From NCBI GenBank assembly GCA_046349915.1, contig JAXMBL010000010.1:201364-265363 (forward strand): DNA of 64,000 nucleotides, written 5' to 3'. Position numbers and translations under genes: made by a program. Each line of letters begins with the position of its first letter. Positions within the stretch are counted from its first letter, which is position 1. The stretch comes from CAIXSC01 sp046349915. Its GTDB lineage: Bacteria > Planctomycetota > Planctomycetia > Pirellulales > Pirellulaceae. The notes under the pieces were generated by a model, which was given only the letters and a program-made list of their open reading frames with translations, ran no database searches and had not been told where the DNA came from. Below are positions 27,580-36,700 of this stretch, piece after piece.

Positions 27580-30500
27580 CTACTCTCCGGCTCGCTTACG
27601 CTTGACTGGTTCTGCGACTGGCTGCCCCTTCCGAACTCGGGCCAAGCGAAAGCCCCGTATGCCGTCCCGGAACGACGGGGCGCCCCAGTAACGTCCAGCC
27701 GTCCGGCAGTAGACAGCATGGCGGCCCCAGGACCCCCCGCGACGCACCCGATCAGAGCCATCCTCAGGACCCGCCAGCGACGTTGGTGAAAAATTGCCGT
27801 ACCAACTCACGCACCACTCCCACAAACCGCCATGCATGCCAAACAAACCAAAAGCGTTCGGCAACAGTCGGCGACGTGTGCCGTCGGGTAGATCCTCACC
27901 CAATTCCACGTCACGTGGACCCTCTCTATAAGTCCTCCCAAAGTCCGCCACCAGCTTCAAGTCCTCGTCGCTTTCCAGGTCCCGATAACCGGAAGGCTCG
28001 GCCGTCTTGATCCGGCAATATCTCGCCCGAGAACCCGCTCCGCACGCATACTCCCACTCCGCTTCCGTCGGCAAACGACCGCCAAAATGACGCGCCGCAC
28101 ACCAAGCGTCGTACCAACTCAACCGCTGAGCTCCATAGCGCAACAATTGGTCTTGGTGCTCTTGAACCTCTTGCTCGTGCAACTTCAAATAAGCTCCGTC
28201 GAACAACGCATACTGCTCGCGAGTCACCACCGTCCGACCTAGCAAAAAAGACTCCAGCGAGATCCGATGGGGTTTGGTCAAATCCAATGTCCCGCTCTGC
28301 AACGCCGGCACCGTCACAAAGCCGCTCTCCAGCTCGCGTGCTACACGGCCCGGCTCGCCTGCGTCCGCCAACTGTCGTTGGAACTGCTGACGAAACGCAG
28401 CAACCACCCGCTCACCGCCGGCAAGCAGCTTCGGCATCGGTTGCGCTCGCTCATGCGCAGGCAGATCCTCCAACAGGCACCACGCTCGGTACATCAACTC
28501 CGTCGGCCGCAACCACGGTTTCTCCCCCTCTTTCATCACTCGCTGCGATACCGGCTCGAACAACTCCGACAACGAAGCTAATAGTACAGACTCATCCCGC
28601 GCGGTCGTTGGCATCTCGATCGCAAACCTGAAAGACTCATGCCAGTCCGAGTCGGCCGCGTGGGTTCGGACTGTCTGGTCTCCGCATCGTGGAGGTCCCT
28701 GCGACTTGCTTTGTTCTTGCACCCAGCCTGGCTGACTATTGCGAGCCAAATGCAGCCCGCAATAGAACTCCATCATGCGCCGGTCGGGCCACGCCCAGAC
28801 CTGCTCGCTTGACTTGTACAGCAGCGAACGATTCGTGAGTTGCGCGATCTGCTCGATCAGTTGCCAGTCCTTGTCCGTCGGAGGCTGTGCGACTCGGGTG
28901 GCGGCGATCTTGCGCAACTCGGCAATGTCTACTTGGTTCGACACGCGAAAATGGCCAGGGTTCACTGCCATCATCGTGAAGGCCGCGGCCGCCAACAGTG
29001 ACTCCCAGCGCTGGATGTCGGCCAGGATCACTGGGTGTTCGAGTTCGTCGACGGCCCGAGCATCGGTCGGCCACTTCCGCAATTTGCGGGCCGCGCGCTG
29101 CAACAAAAACCCACTCGTTTGGCAATAGAGCCCCGAGCGAGTGTGAAACAGGCGCAACTTGCCCGCTTCGGCCAATCGTCGCACCATGTACAGCGTATTC
29201 GGATTGCCGAACAGGTCCTTGACATCGTCGTAGAATCGGACCAACTGCTGCAACTCGCGGCGTCGATCATCATCATCGGCGTTGGCCGGTAATTCGCGCA
29301 CCAAGCGGTTGATTTGTCGCTCGTCCACGGCCCGAGGCAGTTCTGCGGAGAACGAATCCGTTCGGTTGGTCGGCCCTAAAAAATACGCATACTGGCGACG
29401 CAGATCGAACGGCAACACCGCGCCGAAGCGCCAGTCGCCAACAAACGCGAGCTTCTGCTTAATGGAGTCAACCGCATAGGTTCGACCCGTCAGAACAACT
29501 CGCACGTGCCACTGATTCTCGCGGCGCATCCGCTTGAGGAACTCGTGAAAGCCAGCCACTCGCTCGGGGGCGGCTTGATCCAGAGCATCCAGAATCAGTA
29601 CCACCGTGCCTCGTTCCAGGGCATACTGGGCCGCTTCGACGGACGACGTTCCATAGCCGCACTCGCGGCAGGCGTTTTCGAGCCGACGCGCGATCGCGCT
29701 CGGGAAGTCTGTGGGCCATTCCTCGTCCGCGCTTTCAGCCGACTCCTCCCAACGGAGCGCGACCAGCGGACCACGATCGGCCAGTTCCGTCCGAGCTCGT
29801 TGTCCGCAAAGAAATGCGAGCAGCCGTCGCGTAAACGTCGTCTTGCCCGCCCCTGGCCCTTCCGAAATGCACAGCAGTTCTCCTCCCTTATTCCACAGTT
29901 CGATCAACGCATCCTCTTCATTGGGAAGGTCGATGTCCTCGTGCTTCAAGGAGTCCTCTCCGTCTTCGCCGGTCGCGGCCTTGTGCAGCGGCACGAACAA
30001 CTCCACGTCGCGTTTGCCGGTTTGCCGATCGAAGAGCCGATAGGCCGGGGAGACATAGTAGAGCACCGAGCCCCGTTCGGAGTCTGGATCGGTCCACGCT
30101 TGCTCCCATTCCGCGAGTATCTGCCGTGCGTATTCGGCCAACACGCGTTCGATCCGCGCGTTGCCCGTCAGGTGGACATAGACGTCGTCCAGATTCGCGG
30201 CGCCCACAACCGACATCGTGGGTCCCGACTTCGGTCGATGCCAGCCCGCTTCGATCGCGTCTCGCGCCTGAGACTTGTTGAACACAACCTTGCGGAGCGG
30301 TACGGCCAAAGGTCCTTTGCGCGAGGTCTTGGGACGCCCCAGGTGAGCGCCCCCGAGTTTCTCCTTGATGTGACCGACGTCGCCCAACTCGATGTCTTCC
30401 AAGCGAATGGGCTGACCATCGTCCAGCGACCGCCCAGGCCGTAGCTTCAAGGCGGCCGAGGCGCTGGCGTCTGAGTTCAACGGCTCGCCCATGATCGCGG

Positions 30501-31524
30501 CATACATCGCGCAAGCCGCTACCGCACCCGCCGACGGACCATCCACAATCTTGCAATCGACCAGCGCCGGCGCCAGACGAATCGCCGCCGAGGGAGGCTG
30601 GATGGCTTGGCAGGCGCGCCAGGCCAGCCGCAGACTGTCGATAAACTCGGGCTGAAACGCCGTCAGGCCGATCTGCACCGGATCAAGATACCAACTCGCG
30701 GGTCCCGCTTCCTGCCGCATCGCGAACAGGTCATGCAGCTCGCCCACCGACGAGCCTCGGCGAGCCAGCAGGATGCGGGCCAGAATAGGATTGTCGGGCG
30801 AGCCGGGCGGGGAGGCCGGCGGTTTGCGAACGGTCGTGCGAGTGGTGGTGCCGACCTGTTGAGGTGACGCCGAGCCAGCGGGGGCCGTGGCCAAGGACGC
30901 CGAACCGGTCAACAGATAATCGAGCAAGCGATGCACGGCGAGCCACGCTGGCGCGGTCCCGGCGTCGATCCCTTGCTTGTTGACAATCTCCTTCATCGCT
31001 TCCAGGGCCGTGGGACCGGCACCGCCGAAGTTTCGTCCAAGCAATGGCATTGGCTCGCCATTAGGCGTGAGGCCCCAGGCGTTTTGGAAGGCGGCGAGTG
31101 CTCGGGTCACGCAATCGCGGATCTCGTCCGACAGCTTAAGGCCAGGCCGCCAACCTTGTCTTACGATCAGGGTGGCGGCGTCGATCGTCGCCATCAGGCC
31201 GTAAAGCGTCGCGAGGCAACGAGTTTGTGCAGTGTGTAGCGAAATGGCCTGAGCGGACTGCTGGTCATGATTCTCGGCCAAGTCGACCGGCGTGAGCCAC
31301 TTGGCCACCATCGCCTGATGGTCGCGAGCCTTAAATACACTCCACGCAATATCCCAATATTCTTCCCAGGCTTGTTGTGATTTTGGATCGGCGAAAGGAC
31401 CTGCGGCGAGGTGCTGGCGGGTGTATTCGATGCAGGCGCACTGTGGGCCAAACCACTTGCCCGGCTGCGTCGAGTCGCCCAGCCAAGCGGTCAAGTCGGC
31501 CCGAAATTGGTCTTCCAGGTTCAT
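27580..31524 (-). CDS. Type 1 giant protein A1: Lon-like protease + NACHT NTPase + FGE-sulfatase fold
   Basis: A 1314-aa protein. Residues 1-240 are helical and end in a Pro/Ala/Ser linker. Residues about 245-465 resemble the Lon (S16) proteolytic domain: VDGPSAG (328-333, candidate nucleophile Ser331), then VGHIKEKLGGAH (383-394, candidate Lys387, matching Lon GGLKEKLLAAH), then a NLDDVYVHL strand. Residues about 545-700 are a NACHT/STAND ATPase: Walker A SEGPGAGKTT (554-563), Walker B LILDALDQ (643-650) and a VVLTGRTY sensor strand. Helical repeats follow. Residues 1065-1314 are an FGE-sulfatase/C-type-lectin fold (LPTEAEWEYA, RRGGSW, GFRLAR) in which the first catalytic Cys is replaced (GGSWGRHAVYC), so formylglycine synthesis is unlikely and ligand binding more likely. 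It is divergent from the partner gene. The protease reading is inferred. Confidence 0.82.
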   Translation of the reverse strand: MNLEDQFRADLTAWLGDSTQPGKWFGPQCACIEYTRQHLAAGPFADPKSQQAWEEYWDIAWSVFKARDHQAMVAKWLTPVDLAENHDQQSAQAISLHTAQTRCLATLYGLMATIDAATLIVRQGWRPGLKLSDEIRDCVTRALAAFQNAWGLTPNGEPMPLLGRNFGGAGPTALEAMKEIVNKQGIDAGTAPAWLAVHRLLDYLLTGSASLATAPAGSASPQQVGTTTRTTVRKPPASPPGSPDNPILARILLARRGSSVGELHDLFAMRQEAGPASWYLDPVQIGLTAFQPEFIDSLRLAWRACQAIQPPSAAIRLAPALVDCKIVDGPSAGAVAACAMYAAIMGEPLNSDASASAALKLRPGRSLDDGQPIRLEDIELGDVGHIKEKLGGAHLGRPKTSRKGPLAVPLRKVVFNKSQARDAIEAGWHRPKSGPTMSVVGAANLDDVYVHLTGNARIERVLAEYARQILAEWEQAWTDPDSERGSVLYYVSPAYRLFDRQTGKRDVELFVPLHKAATGEDGEDSLKHEDIDLPNEEDALIELWNKGGELLCISEGPGAGKTTFTRRLLAFLCGQRARTELADRGPLVALRWEESAESADEEWPTDFPSAIARRLENACRECGYGTSSVEAAQYALERGTVVLILDALDQAAPERVAGFHEFLKRMRRENQWHVRVVLTGRTYAVDSIKQKLAFVGDWRFGAVLPFDLRRQYAYFLGPTNRTDSFSAELPRAVDERQINRLVRELPANADDDDRRRELQQLVRFYDDVKDLFGNPNTLYMVRRLAEAGKLRLFHTRSGLYCQTSGFLLQRAARKLRKWPTDARAVDELEHPVILADIQRWESLLAAAAFTMMAVNPGHFRVSNQVDIAELRKIAATRVAQPPTDKDWQLIEQIAQLTNRSLLYKSSEQVWAWPDRRMMEFYCGLHLARNSQPGWVQEQSKSQGPPRCGDQTVRTHAADSDWHESFRFAIEMPTTARDESVLLASLSELFEPVSQRVMKEGEKPWLRPTELMYRAWCLLEDLPAHERAQPMPKLLAGGERVVAAFRQQFQRQLADAGEPGRVARELESGFVTVPALQSGTLDLTKPHRISLESFLLGRTVVTREQYALFDGAYLKLHEQEVQEHQDQLLRYGAQRLSWYDAWCAARHFGGRLPTEAEWEYACGAGSRARYCRIKTAEPSGYRDLESDEDLKLVADFGRTYREGPRDVELGEDLPDGTRRRLLPNAFGLFGMHGGLWEWCVSWYGNFSPTSLAGPEDGSDRVRRGGSWGRHAVYCRTAGRYWGAPSFRDGIRGFRLARVRKGQPVAEPVKRKRAGE

Positions 31525-31710
31525 AAGGCGAAAAATCTTTGGAATTTCTTGAGCGGATCTGAAGAAGCGGCCGCCGGTTCTTGCTTGCTATTGATAGCAG
31601 CGCCCCAATGGCGCTGAATAGACAGCCCAATGGGATGGCCGAATCGAGAGTCCATTTCACGACGAAATCGACCTCCGACAAGGCTTAGCGTGGAAATGGC
31701 AGTGCGGGGC

Positions 31711-31782
31711 ATAGTCGTGGATCGCTCCGCGATCCAACGTCTTTGTGTCTGAGCGTTGGATCGCGGAGCGATCCACGACTAT
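31711..31782. repeat. 72-bp near-perfect inverted repeat in the divergent A promoter region
   Basis: Arms of about 29 bp beginning ATAGTCGTGGATCGCTCC are separated by a short loop. The same element lies at 58351-58414 and 60319-60390, with different loops. Here it sits between the divergent starts of giant A1 and the partner gene, so it could affect either promoter. There is no T-run after it. Confidence 0.85.
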
Positions 31783-31822
31783 GAGAACCTGACACTGTAC
31801 AAACAATCAGGAGCCCCAAACC

Positions 31823-32791
31823 ATGACCGATCGCAATTCCAACAAGCCGCAGGGGCCGCCGGATTTTTCCGGCTCGCCGGAAATTCCCCTCGCCACCCGC
31901 AATTGGCTGGCCGGATTGCTCGACCAGGAAAAACACTCCGTGCTTTGGCCGGTAGTTCCCGTGGCCGCCGAGTCGATCGGCCGGGGCTTGGCCACTCGGG
32001 ACAAGCTCGCCGTCCGAGTCCACGCGGGTTGGAACCAGGACACGGGCGAATCGCTCGTTCTCCCTGCCACGCTCGCCCGCCAAGTGGCGGCCGACGGCGA
32101 GATCGAATTGACATTGGCTTTCGACGAACCGGCCCCGGGCGATTACCGGCCGGTCGCACTAACGGTGGGAAAGTTGGACCTGTGGACATTCCCACCGTTG
32201 TCGCTGGGGGAACTGGCGGACCCGACCGTGGAATTGGCAGAGAGTGAATCAGTCTCAGTCGACGCAGCGCCTGCGGAGTTTGTCGGCGATCTTGCGGCGG
32301 CCGGGGCGGTCGGCGAAGTGCTGCATGCCGCCCACCAACGGCTCGACCTGCATTGGAGCAACGGCCTGCTCGAAATCCGGCTGGCTCGTCCGCCGCGCTG
32401 CGTGGGCCAGCCGGTCGTGGTCGAGACCTCGGTCCGCGACGTCTGGGGCGATATTCAAACGATCCGCGACGTGGTGTCGGTGGAGGAGCGGATCACGGAG
32501 CGCAAATTCGCCGGCTACGTCCTGGGAACGCTGCCTCGATCCGAACCTGACCATATCGGACTCGAAGACCTGCGGATCAACGTGCGGCCGCTGCGAGTGG
32601 ATGACTTGCCGCGACTGAGCCCCGCTCAGTGCAGCGAGTTGCTGGCAGGCCAGCCCATGAATGTCATGACCACGCAGGCCGAAGGATTCGAGCTGCGTGC
32701 GGCGGCGGTCTGGGAAGACCAACGGCAGGCCATTTCCTCGCCCGACTCGACGTGGTTGGTCCGCGTCGCCACGGGAAAGGAGGTGCGCTGA
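31823..32791 (+). CDS. Locus A partner protein upstream of the sigma factor
   Basis: A 322-aa soluble protein of no family I recognise. It is rich in short beta-strand-like segments (IELTLAFDEPAPGDYRPVAL; LEIRLARPPRCVGQPVVVE) that suggest one or two beta-sandwich domains. It occupies the same position as the 350-aa protein of locus B, immediately before the sigma gene, and the two share a similar ending (STWLVRV here, TWGLQVV there). The ATG at 31823 has AGGAG about 8 bases upstream. Its TGA overlaps the sigma start as TGATG, so the two proteins are made in step. A role as regulator of the sigma factor or adaptor to the giants is a guess. Confidence 0.75.
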   Translation: MTDRNSNKPQGPPDFSGSPEIPLATRNWLAGLLDQEKHSVLWPVVPVAAESIGRGLATRDKLAVRVHAGWNQDTGESLVLPATLARQVAADGEIELTLAFDEPAPGDYRPVALTVGKLDLWTFPPLSLGELADPTVELAESESVSVDAAPAEFVGDLAAAGAVGEVLHAAHQRLDLHWSNGLLEIRLARPPRCVGQPVVVETSVRDVWGDIQTIRDVVSVEERITERKFAGYVLGTLPRSEPDHIGLEDLRINVRPLRVDDLPRLSPAQCSELLAGQPMNVMTTQAEGFELRAAAVWEDQRQAISSPDSTWLVRVATGKEVR

Positions 32792-33600
32792 TGTGCCAGG
32801 TCTCCCCGTTTACTTATCCGATCAAAGGCGAGCGACTGGAACGTCTGAAGGCGCGCGACGCGAACGGCAGCCCCGCTTATCCCGCGGAATGGGCGCAGTT
32901 GATTCGTCAAGAGAGTCCCTCGTTGCGGTTGTATCTCAAGACACTTCTTTGGCGACAGCGCGATGTCGAATCGGATGCCGACGACGCCTTGCAAGTGACT
33001 TGGCTGCTGATCCTCCGGAAGGCTGGACCCGATTATGGCAGCGACGTCCTCGAACGAGCGTATTTGTTCGCCCAGGCGCGAGCCGCCGCCAGCGACGTGA
33101 TACGCAAGGGCCAACGTGAGAAAGCACTTGGTTCGACGGGTGACGACAGTGCCATCGACGACGACTTTGAGTCGAGCATCCTGGCATTGCTCGCTTCGCG
33201 CGGCGAGTCGGACGAACAAGCCTTGCGACAGGCGCTCGATGATCTGCTGGCACTTTCGCAACCGAAACTCACCGACCTGGAGTACAGAATTGTCGTCTAT
33301 CATCTTATCGATGGCCTCACCTTCGCCGTGATCGCTGTGGACTCTGATCAACCTAAGGGCACAGCAGCGACGACCTACTATCGAGCGTTGGAGAAGGTTC
33401 GCAAAGGGCTGAGCGACCGCGCCGAACCACCGCTCACAGAATTTGAACGCCAAGTGATGGACATGCGTCACGCGGACAAGAAGAAATTCACGAAGATCGC
33501 TCAAGAGCTAAATCTGCCGCTGTCCACGGTGCAGGCAGAGTATCGCGAAGCGGTGGCCAAAGTCTGGCAGGGGTTGTGGGGAGGAGGTTTCGCGCCGTGA
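32791..33600 (+). CDS. ECF-like sigma-70 family factor with two region-4-like helix-turn-helices
   Basis: A 269-aa protein. Residues about 45-110 resemble sigma region 2 (DADDALQVTWLLILRKAG, followed by the AYLFAQARAAASDVIRK helix). Residues about 160-205 are a region 4-like HTH (LTDLEYRIVVYHLIDGLTF to ALEKVRKGL), and about 212-262 form a second HTH (LTEFERQVMDMRHADKKKFT, then IAQELNLPLSTVQAEYREAV). The second HTH is absent from the locus B sigma. The ATG at 32791 overlaps the preceding TGA by one base and has a strong AAGGAGG. It should direct transcription of a regulon that may include the giants; the target promoter cannot be read with confidence. Confidence 0.78.
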   Translation: MCQVSPFTYPIKGERLERLKARDANGSPAYPAEWAQLIRQESPSLRLYLKTLLWRQRDVESDADDALQVTWLLILRKAGPDYGSDVLERAYLFAQARAAASDVIRKGQREKALGSTGDDSAIDDDFESSILALLASRGESDEQALRQALDDLLALSQPKLTDLEYRIVVYHLIDGLTFAVIAVDSDQPKGTAATTYYRALEKVRKGLSDRAEPPLTEFERQVMDMRHADKKKFTKIAQELNLPLSTVQAEYREAVAKVWQGLWGGGFAP

Positions 33601-33666
33601 GCGACGTGGATGAGTTTCAACGTCGTTCCACCACATCGGGGCGACGCGGCGAATCTACGACCTAGC

Positions 33667-33744
33667 GACAAGACCAATACAAACCACAAGCGTCACCGTC
33701 GCGGAGCGACGGATCGATCGCATCCCCTTGATTCATCACGGGGA
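33667..33744. repeat. Locus A 3'-end repeat, partial copy 3
   Basis: Matches the second half of 27414-27554, including the CGTCGCGGAGCGACGG stem and the GATTCATCACGGGG hairpin. It lies 17 bp beyond the stop (minus strand) of the type 2 giant A2, followed by the same CGCCGTACCGACCTAC spacer that precedes the A1 stop. Confidence 0.75.
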
Positions 33745-33761
33745 TGCCTCGCCGTACCGAC

Positions 33762-36700
33762 CTACGATTCGGCTCGCTCTACTTTTCCTGTTTCCTGTGC
33801 TGGCTTCGCCGACAGAACGCGGGCTATGCGAAAGCCCTGGTAGCTGTCCCGGTAAGACGGGTCGTACCTGTCGCGATACGCCGTCCGGCAATCGACCGAG
33901 ACGGAGTACCAGGACCCCCCGCGGTCAACCCGGAGTGAACCACGCTTTGGCCCGGTTGGGTCAACCGACGTCGAGTCCGATAAGTCACGATAGTACTCCT
34001 CGCTATACCAGTCCTCGCACCACTCCCACACGTTGCCCAACATATCGTAAAGGCCCCACCAGTTCGGCTTATATTGTCCGCGCGGCGTCGTCGCACCAAC
34101 GTTCCGACCGTAGTTCGCCACCACCCGCAAATCTCCTTCCGAATCCAAGTCCCGATATCCATTATCGCTGTCCATATCGGCGATCCGGCAATACTTTGTC
34201 GTCGATCCAGCTCGCGCCGCGTACTCCCACTGAGCTTCCGTCGGTAAAGCTCCTCCCACCCAGATCGCAAACATCTGCGATTCGTACCAAGCCACCTCCG
34301 TCACTGGTTGTTCGTCGGAGAGATTGTATTCGCTTCGCGCATGTCGAGGCGCCATCAACTCGAATTGCGCATTCGTCACCGGAAAATCCATCAGCTCGAA
34401 TGGAGACACAACGACCCAGTGCGGAAACTCGTTGCTAGTGTCCCCGGCCGTCCCCTGCACGAACGGCCGCCCAACTGCGTCCTCCGGCGCTCGTTTCTCT
34501 GTCGGCGGACAGCGCAAGAAGGAGGAGTCAATTTGCACGACCGCGGGATTCCGCGCCGCCAACAGTCGGGGGAATTCCGTCAGGAACTGTTGCCGGATGT
34601 CTGAGGCCCTAGCGCGCACGTACTCGTCCGCTGATTGGTCGTTAATGGCCTTCTGAACGAGTTCCCATGCGGCGTGCAGATAGCGTGAATCGCGAAACTC
34701 AAGCCTCATCGCCGTCGACACAATCTCAATCAATTCCTGCGAGACCGTCGGCGGATCTTCAGATTGCCAAGCCTCACTCGCGTACCGGTCCCGATGGACC
34801 AACCACCGGCAAAAAGCGTTCAGGTCCGGATCCAACGTGACGTGGTCGCGAGTAATTGCCTCGTAAACCACGAACGGATTGCCGTACTGGATTAAACACT
34901 TCGCGAGCGAATTCAGGGTGCCGACTTGTTTCAATTCTCCGAGACGCGACAACGCAAACCGAAAGATCCACCGCCATTGAGTTGCGCGCGCATAACGTTC
35001 GGCCACCGCGGCAAATTCGTCCGGCCTAGCGGCGAGCGCTCGGCCCACGAAATACTCGAAGAACGACAAGTGACGCCAACTGAGCCCGGCAGCGTCTTTT
35101 TCGGCGAGCCGTCTTTGGCCATGGCGAGCGTCCGCGGCTGGCTGCTTGCCATCCTGGTCGAGGATCGCCATGCGAATCGTAATGCCGATTTGCCATAGGA
35201 CCTCGAAAGTAATCGGGTCGAGTTCCTCACGGCGACTCGCCTTCAATTCGCCGTAGTCCCTTCCCGCCACTTGACCGCGAAAAGTCCCGTCCGCCGAATG
35301 TGCGAGTTCCACCTGCAACATTTGCCACGCCAGTGGCGCCAGAATCGAATCCATCACCTCCGCCGCCGTCCAGTCTTCCTCGCGATGCCGTGTGGCGGGC
35401 GTCGAGTTCAGCGTATCCAAACCTTTGGCGACTAACTCCTCCAGGGAAATCGTGTACAAGCGGTAGCGACTCGTCGAGTCCACCAATTCGCCTTCACGGT
35501 CCAGTCGCTTGACTTGCTCGGCCAGAATGGGTGGACGCACCACAGGCTGCCAGTCTTTGTTCTTCCAAATTCTGTACGCGCGTGACTCGGTAAATTGACG
35601 TTCCCTCGGCGCGGCGTCGGCGGAAAAGTATCGCCGCCACTCTTCCTGGTCAAAGCCCCGCGAATAAAGCGTGTCCCAAGTCTCCGCTCCCCACAGTTGC
35701 TCCTTCGTCTTTTTCGTCTCGGGCCGACCACTCACGACGGCCGCACAATTTCGGCAAGTCTTCAAGAGAGCAGCGACGCCGGTCGGTTGGTGGCTTGTTT
35801 GGTCCGCGGCGTCGAACAGAAACACCACTTCGCCGGCTGCGAGTTTGCGTTCCAACCATTCGCGCAGATCCCTCTCCTGGATCTTCACGGCGCGATCGCC
35901 GGCATCAGTGCCGTTCAACCAATCCAATCGCTGAATCAGATTCTCGACCACCTGTTGACGTGAACCGCGAAATAGATCGTCGTCGAGCAGCGGCAAGTGC
36001 AGCGGCTCTTGCGCGCCCGGCGGCACATCAGAGAATCCCGCGCCAACGCGAACGGGGACGAGTGGTCCCGCGGTGCTCGCAATCGTCCCTTCCATTTCCA
36101 CGAGCAACGTCGATTTGCCAAAACCGCTGTCGGCAAACAACTGAATGCGTTTGGCGGAAGGTCGGCCAGCGAAAAGCTGCTCCAATTCGTGTGCGTCGAG
36201 CTTTTCGTAAAGATCGTCTTCCGATTTGGCTTCTCGGTCCAGGCGCTCTTTTCTGCGGCAAATGGATGGCCGCTCGTACGGATGACACAAAAAAGTCAGC
36301 AATCGTTGGCTCCGAGCCCGCAGGTAGCTCTTCACCGCTCGCGTGATGCGCGGAAACTTGGCGAATCGTTCGTACGCCGATCGCAAATCTTCGACCGGAA
36401 CTAACGTCAAGCTCCAGCCACTGGGCGTGGTCGACGTATCGATCACTCCGACTGCGTCGACCTCCTGACCAAACGCAACCAGCACCTCGGTAACTTGCCG
36501 ATCCGACAAATCTTGGGCCGCCGCCTTGCGCAACACGTGCCCCACTTTGGCAAGCGTCAGCGTCTTCCGGTCGAACTGAGCGGTGCAGGCGACATGCGCA
36601 TCCAGGTCTTCATTCAGTACCGTCGCGCGAATGGCCACGGCGAATGCCAAACCACCTGACGGTCCCTCTAAACGGACATGCCGATGCAGAGCGGCGTCTT

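Noticed and set aside
26767..33744. CRISPR array formed by the repeated 140-bp units
   Set aside because: Only three widely spaced copies with genes between them; no regular short spacers and no cas genes in the window.
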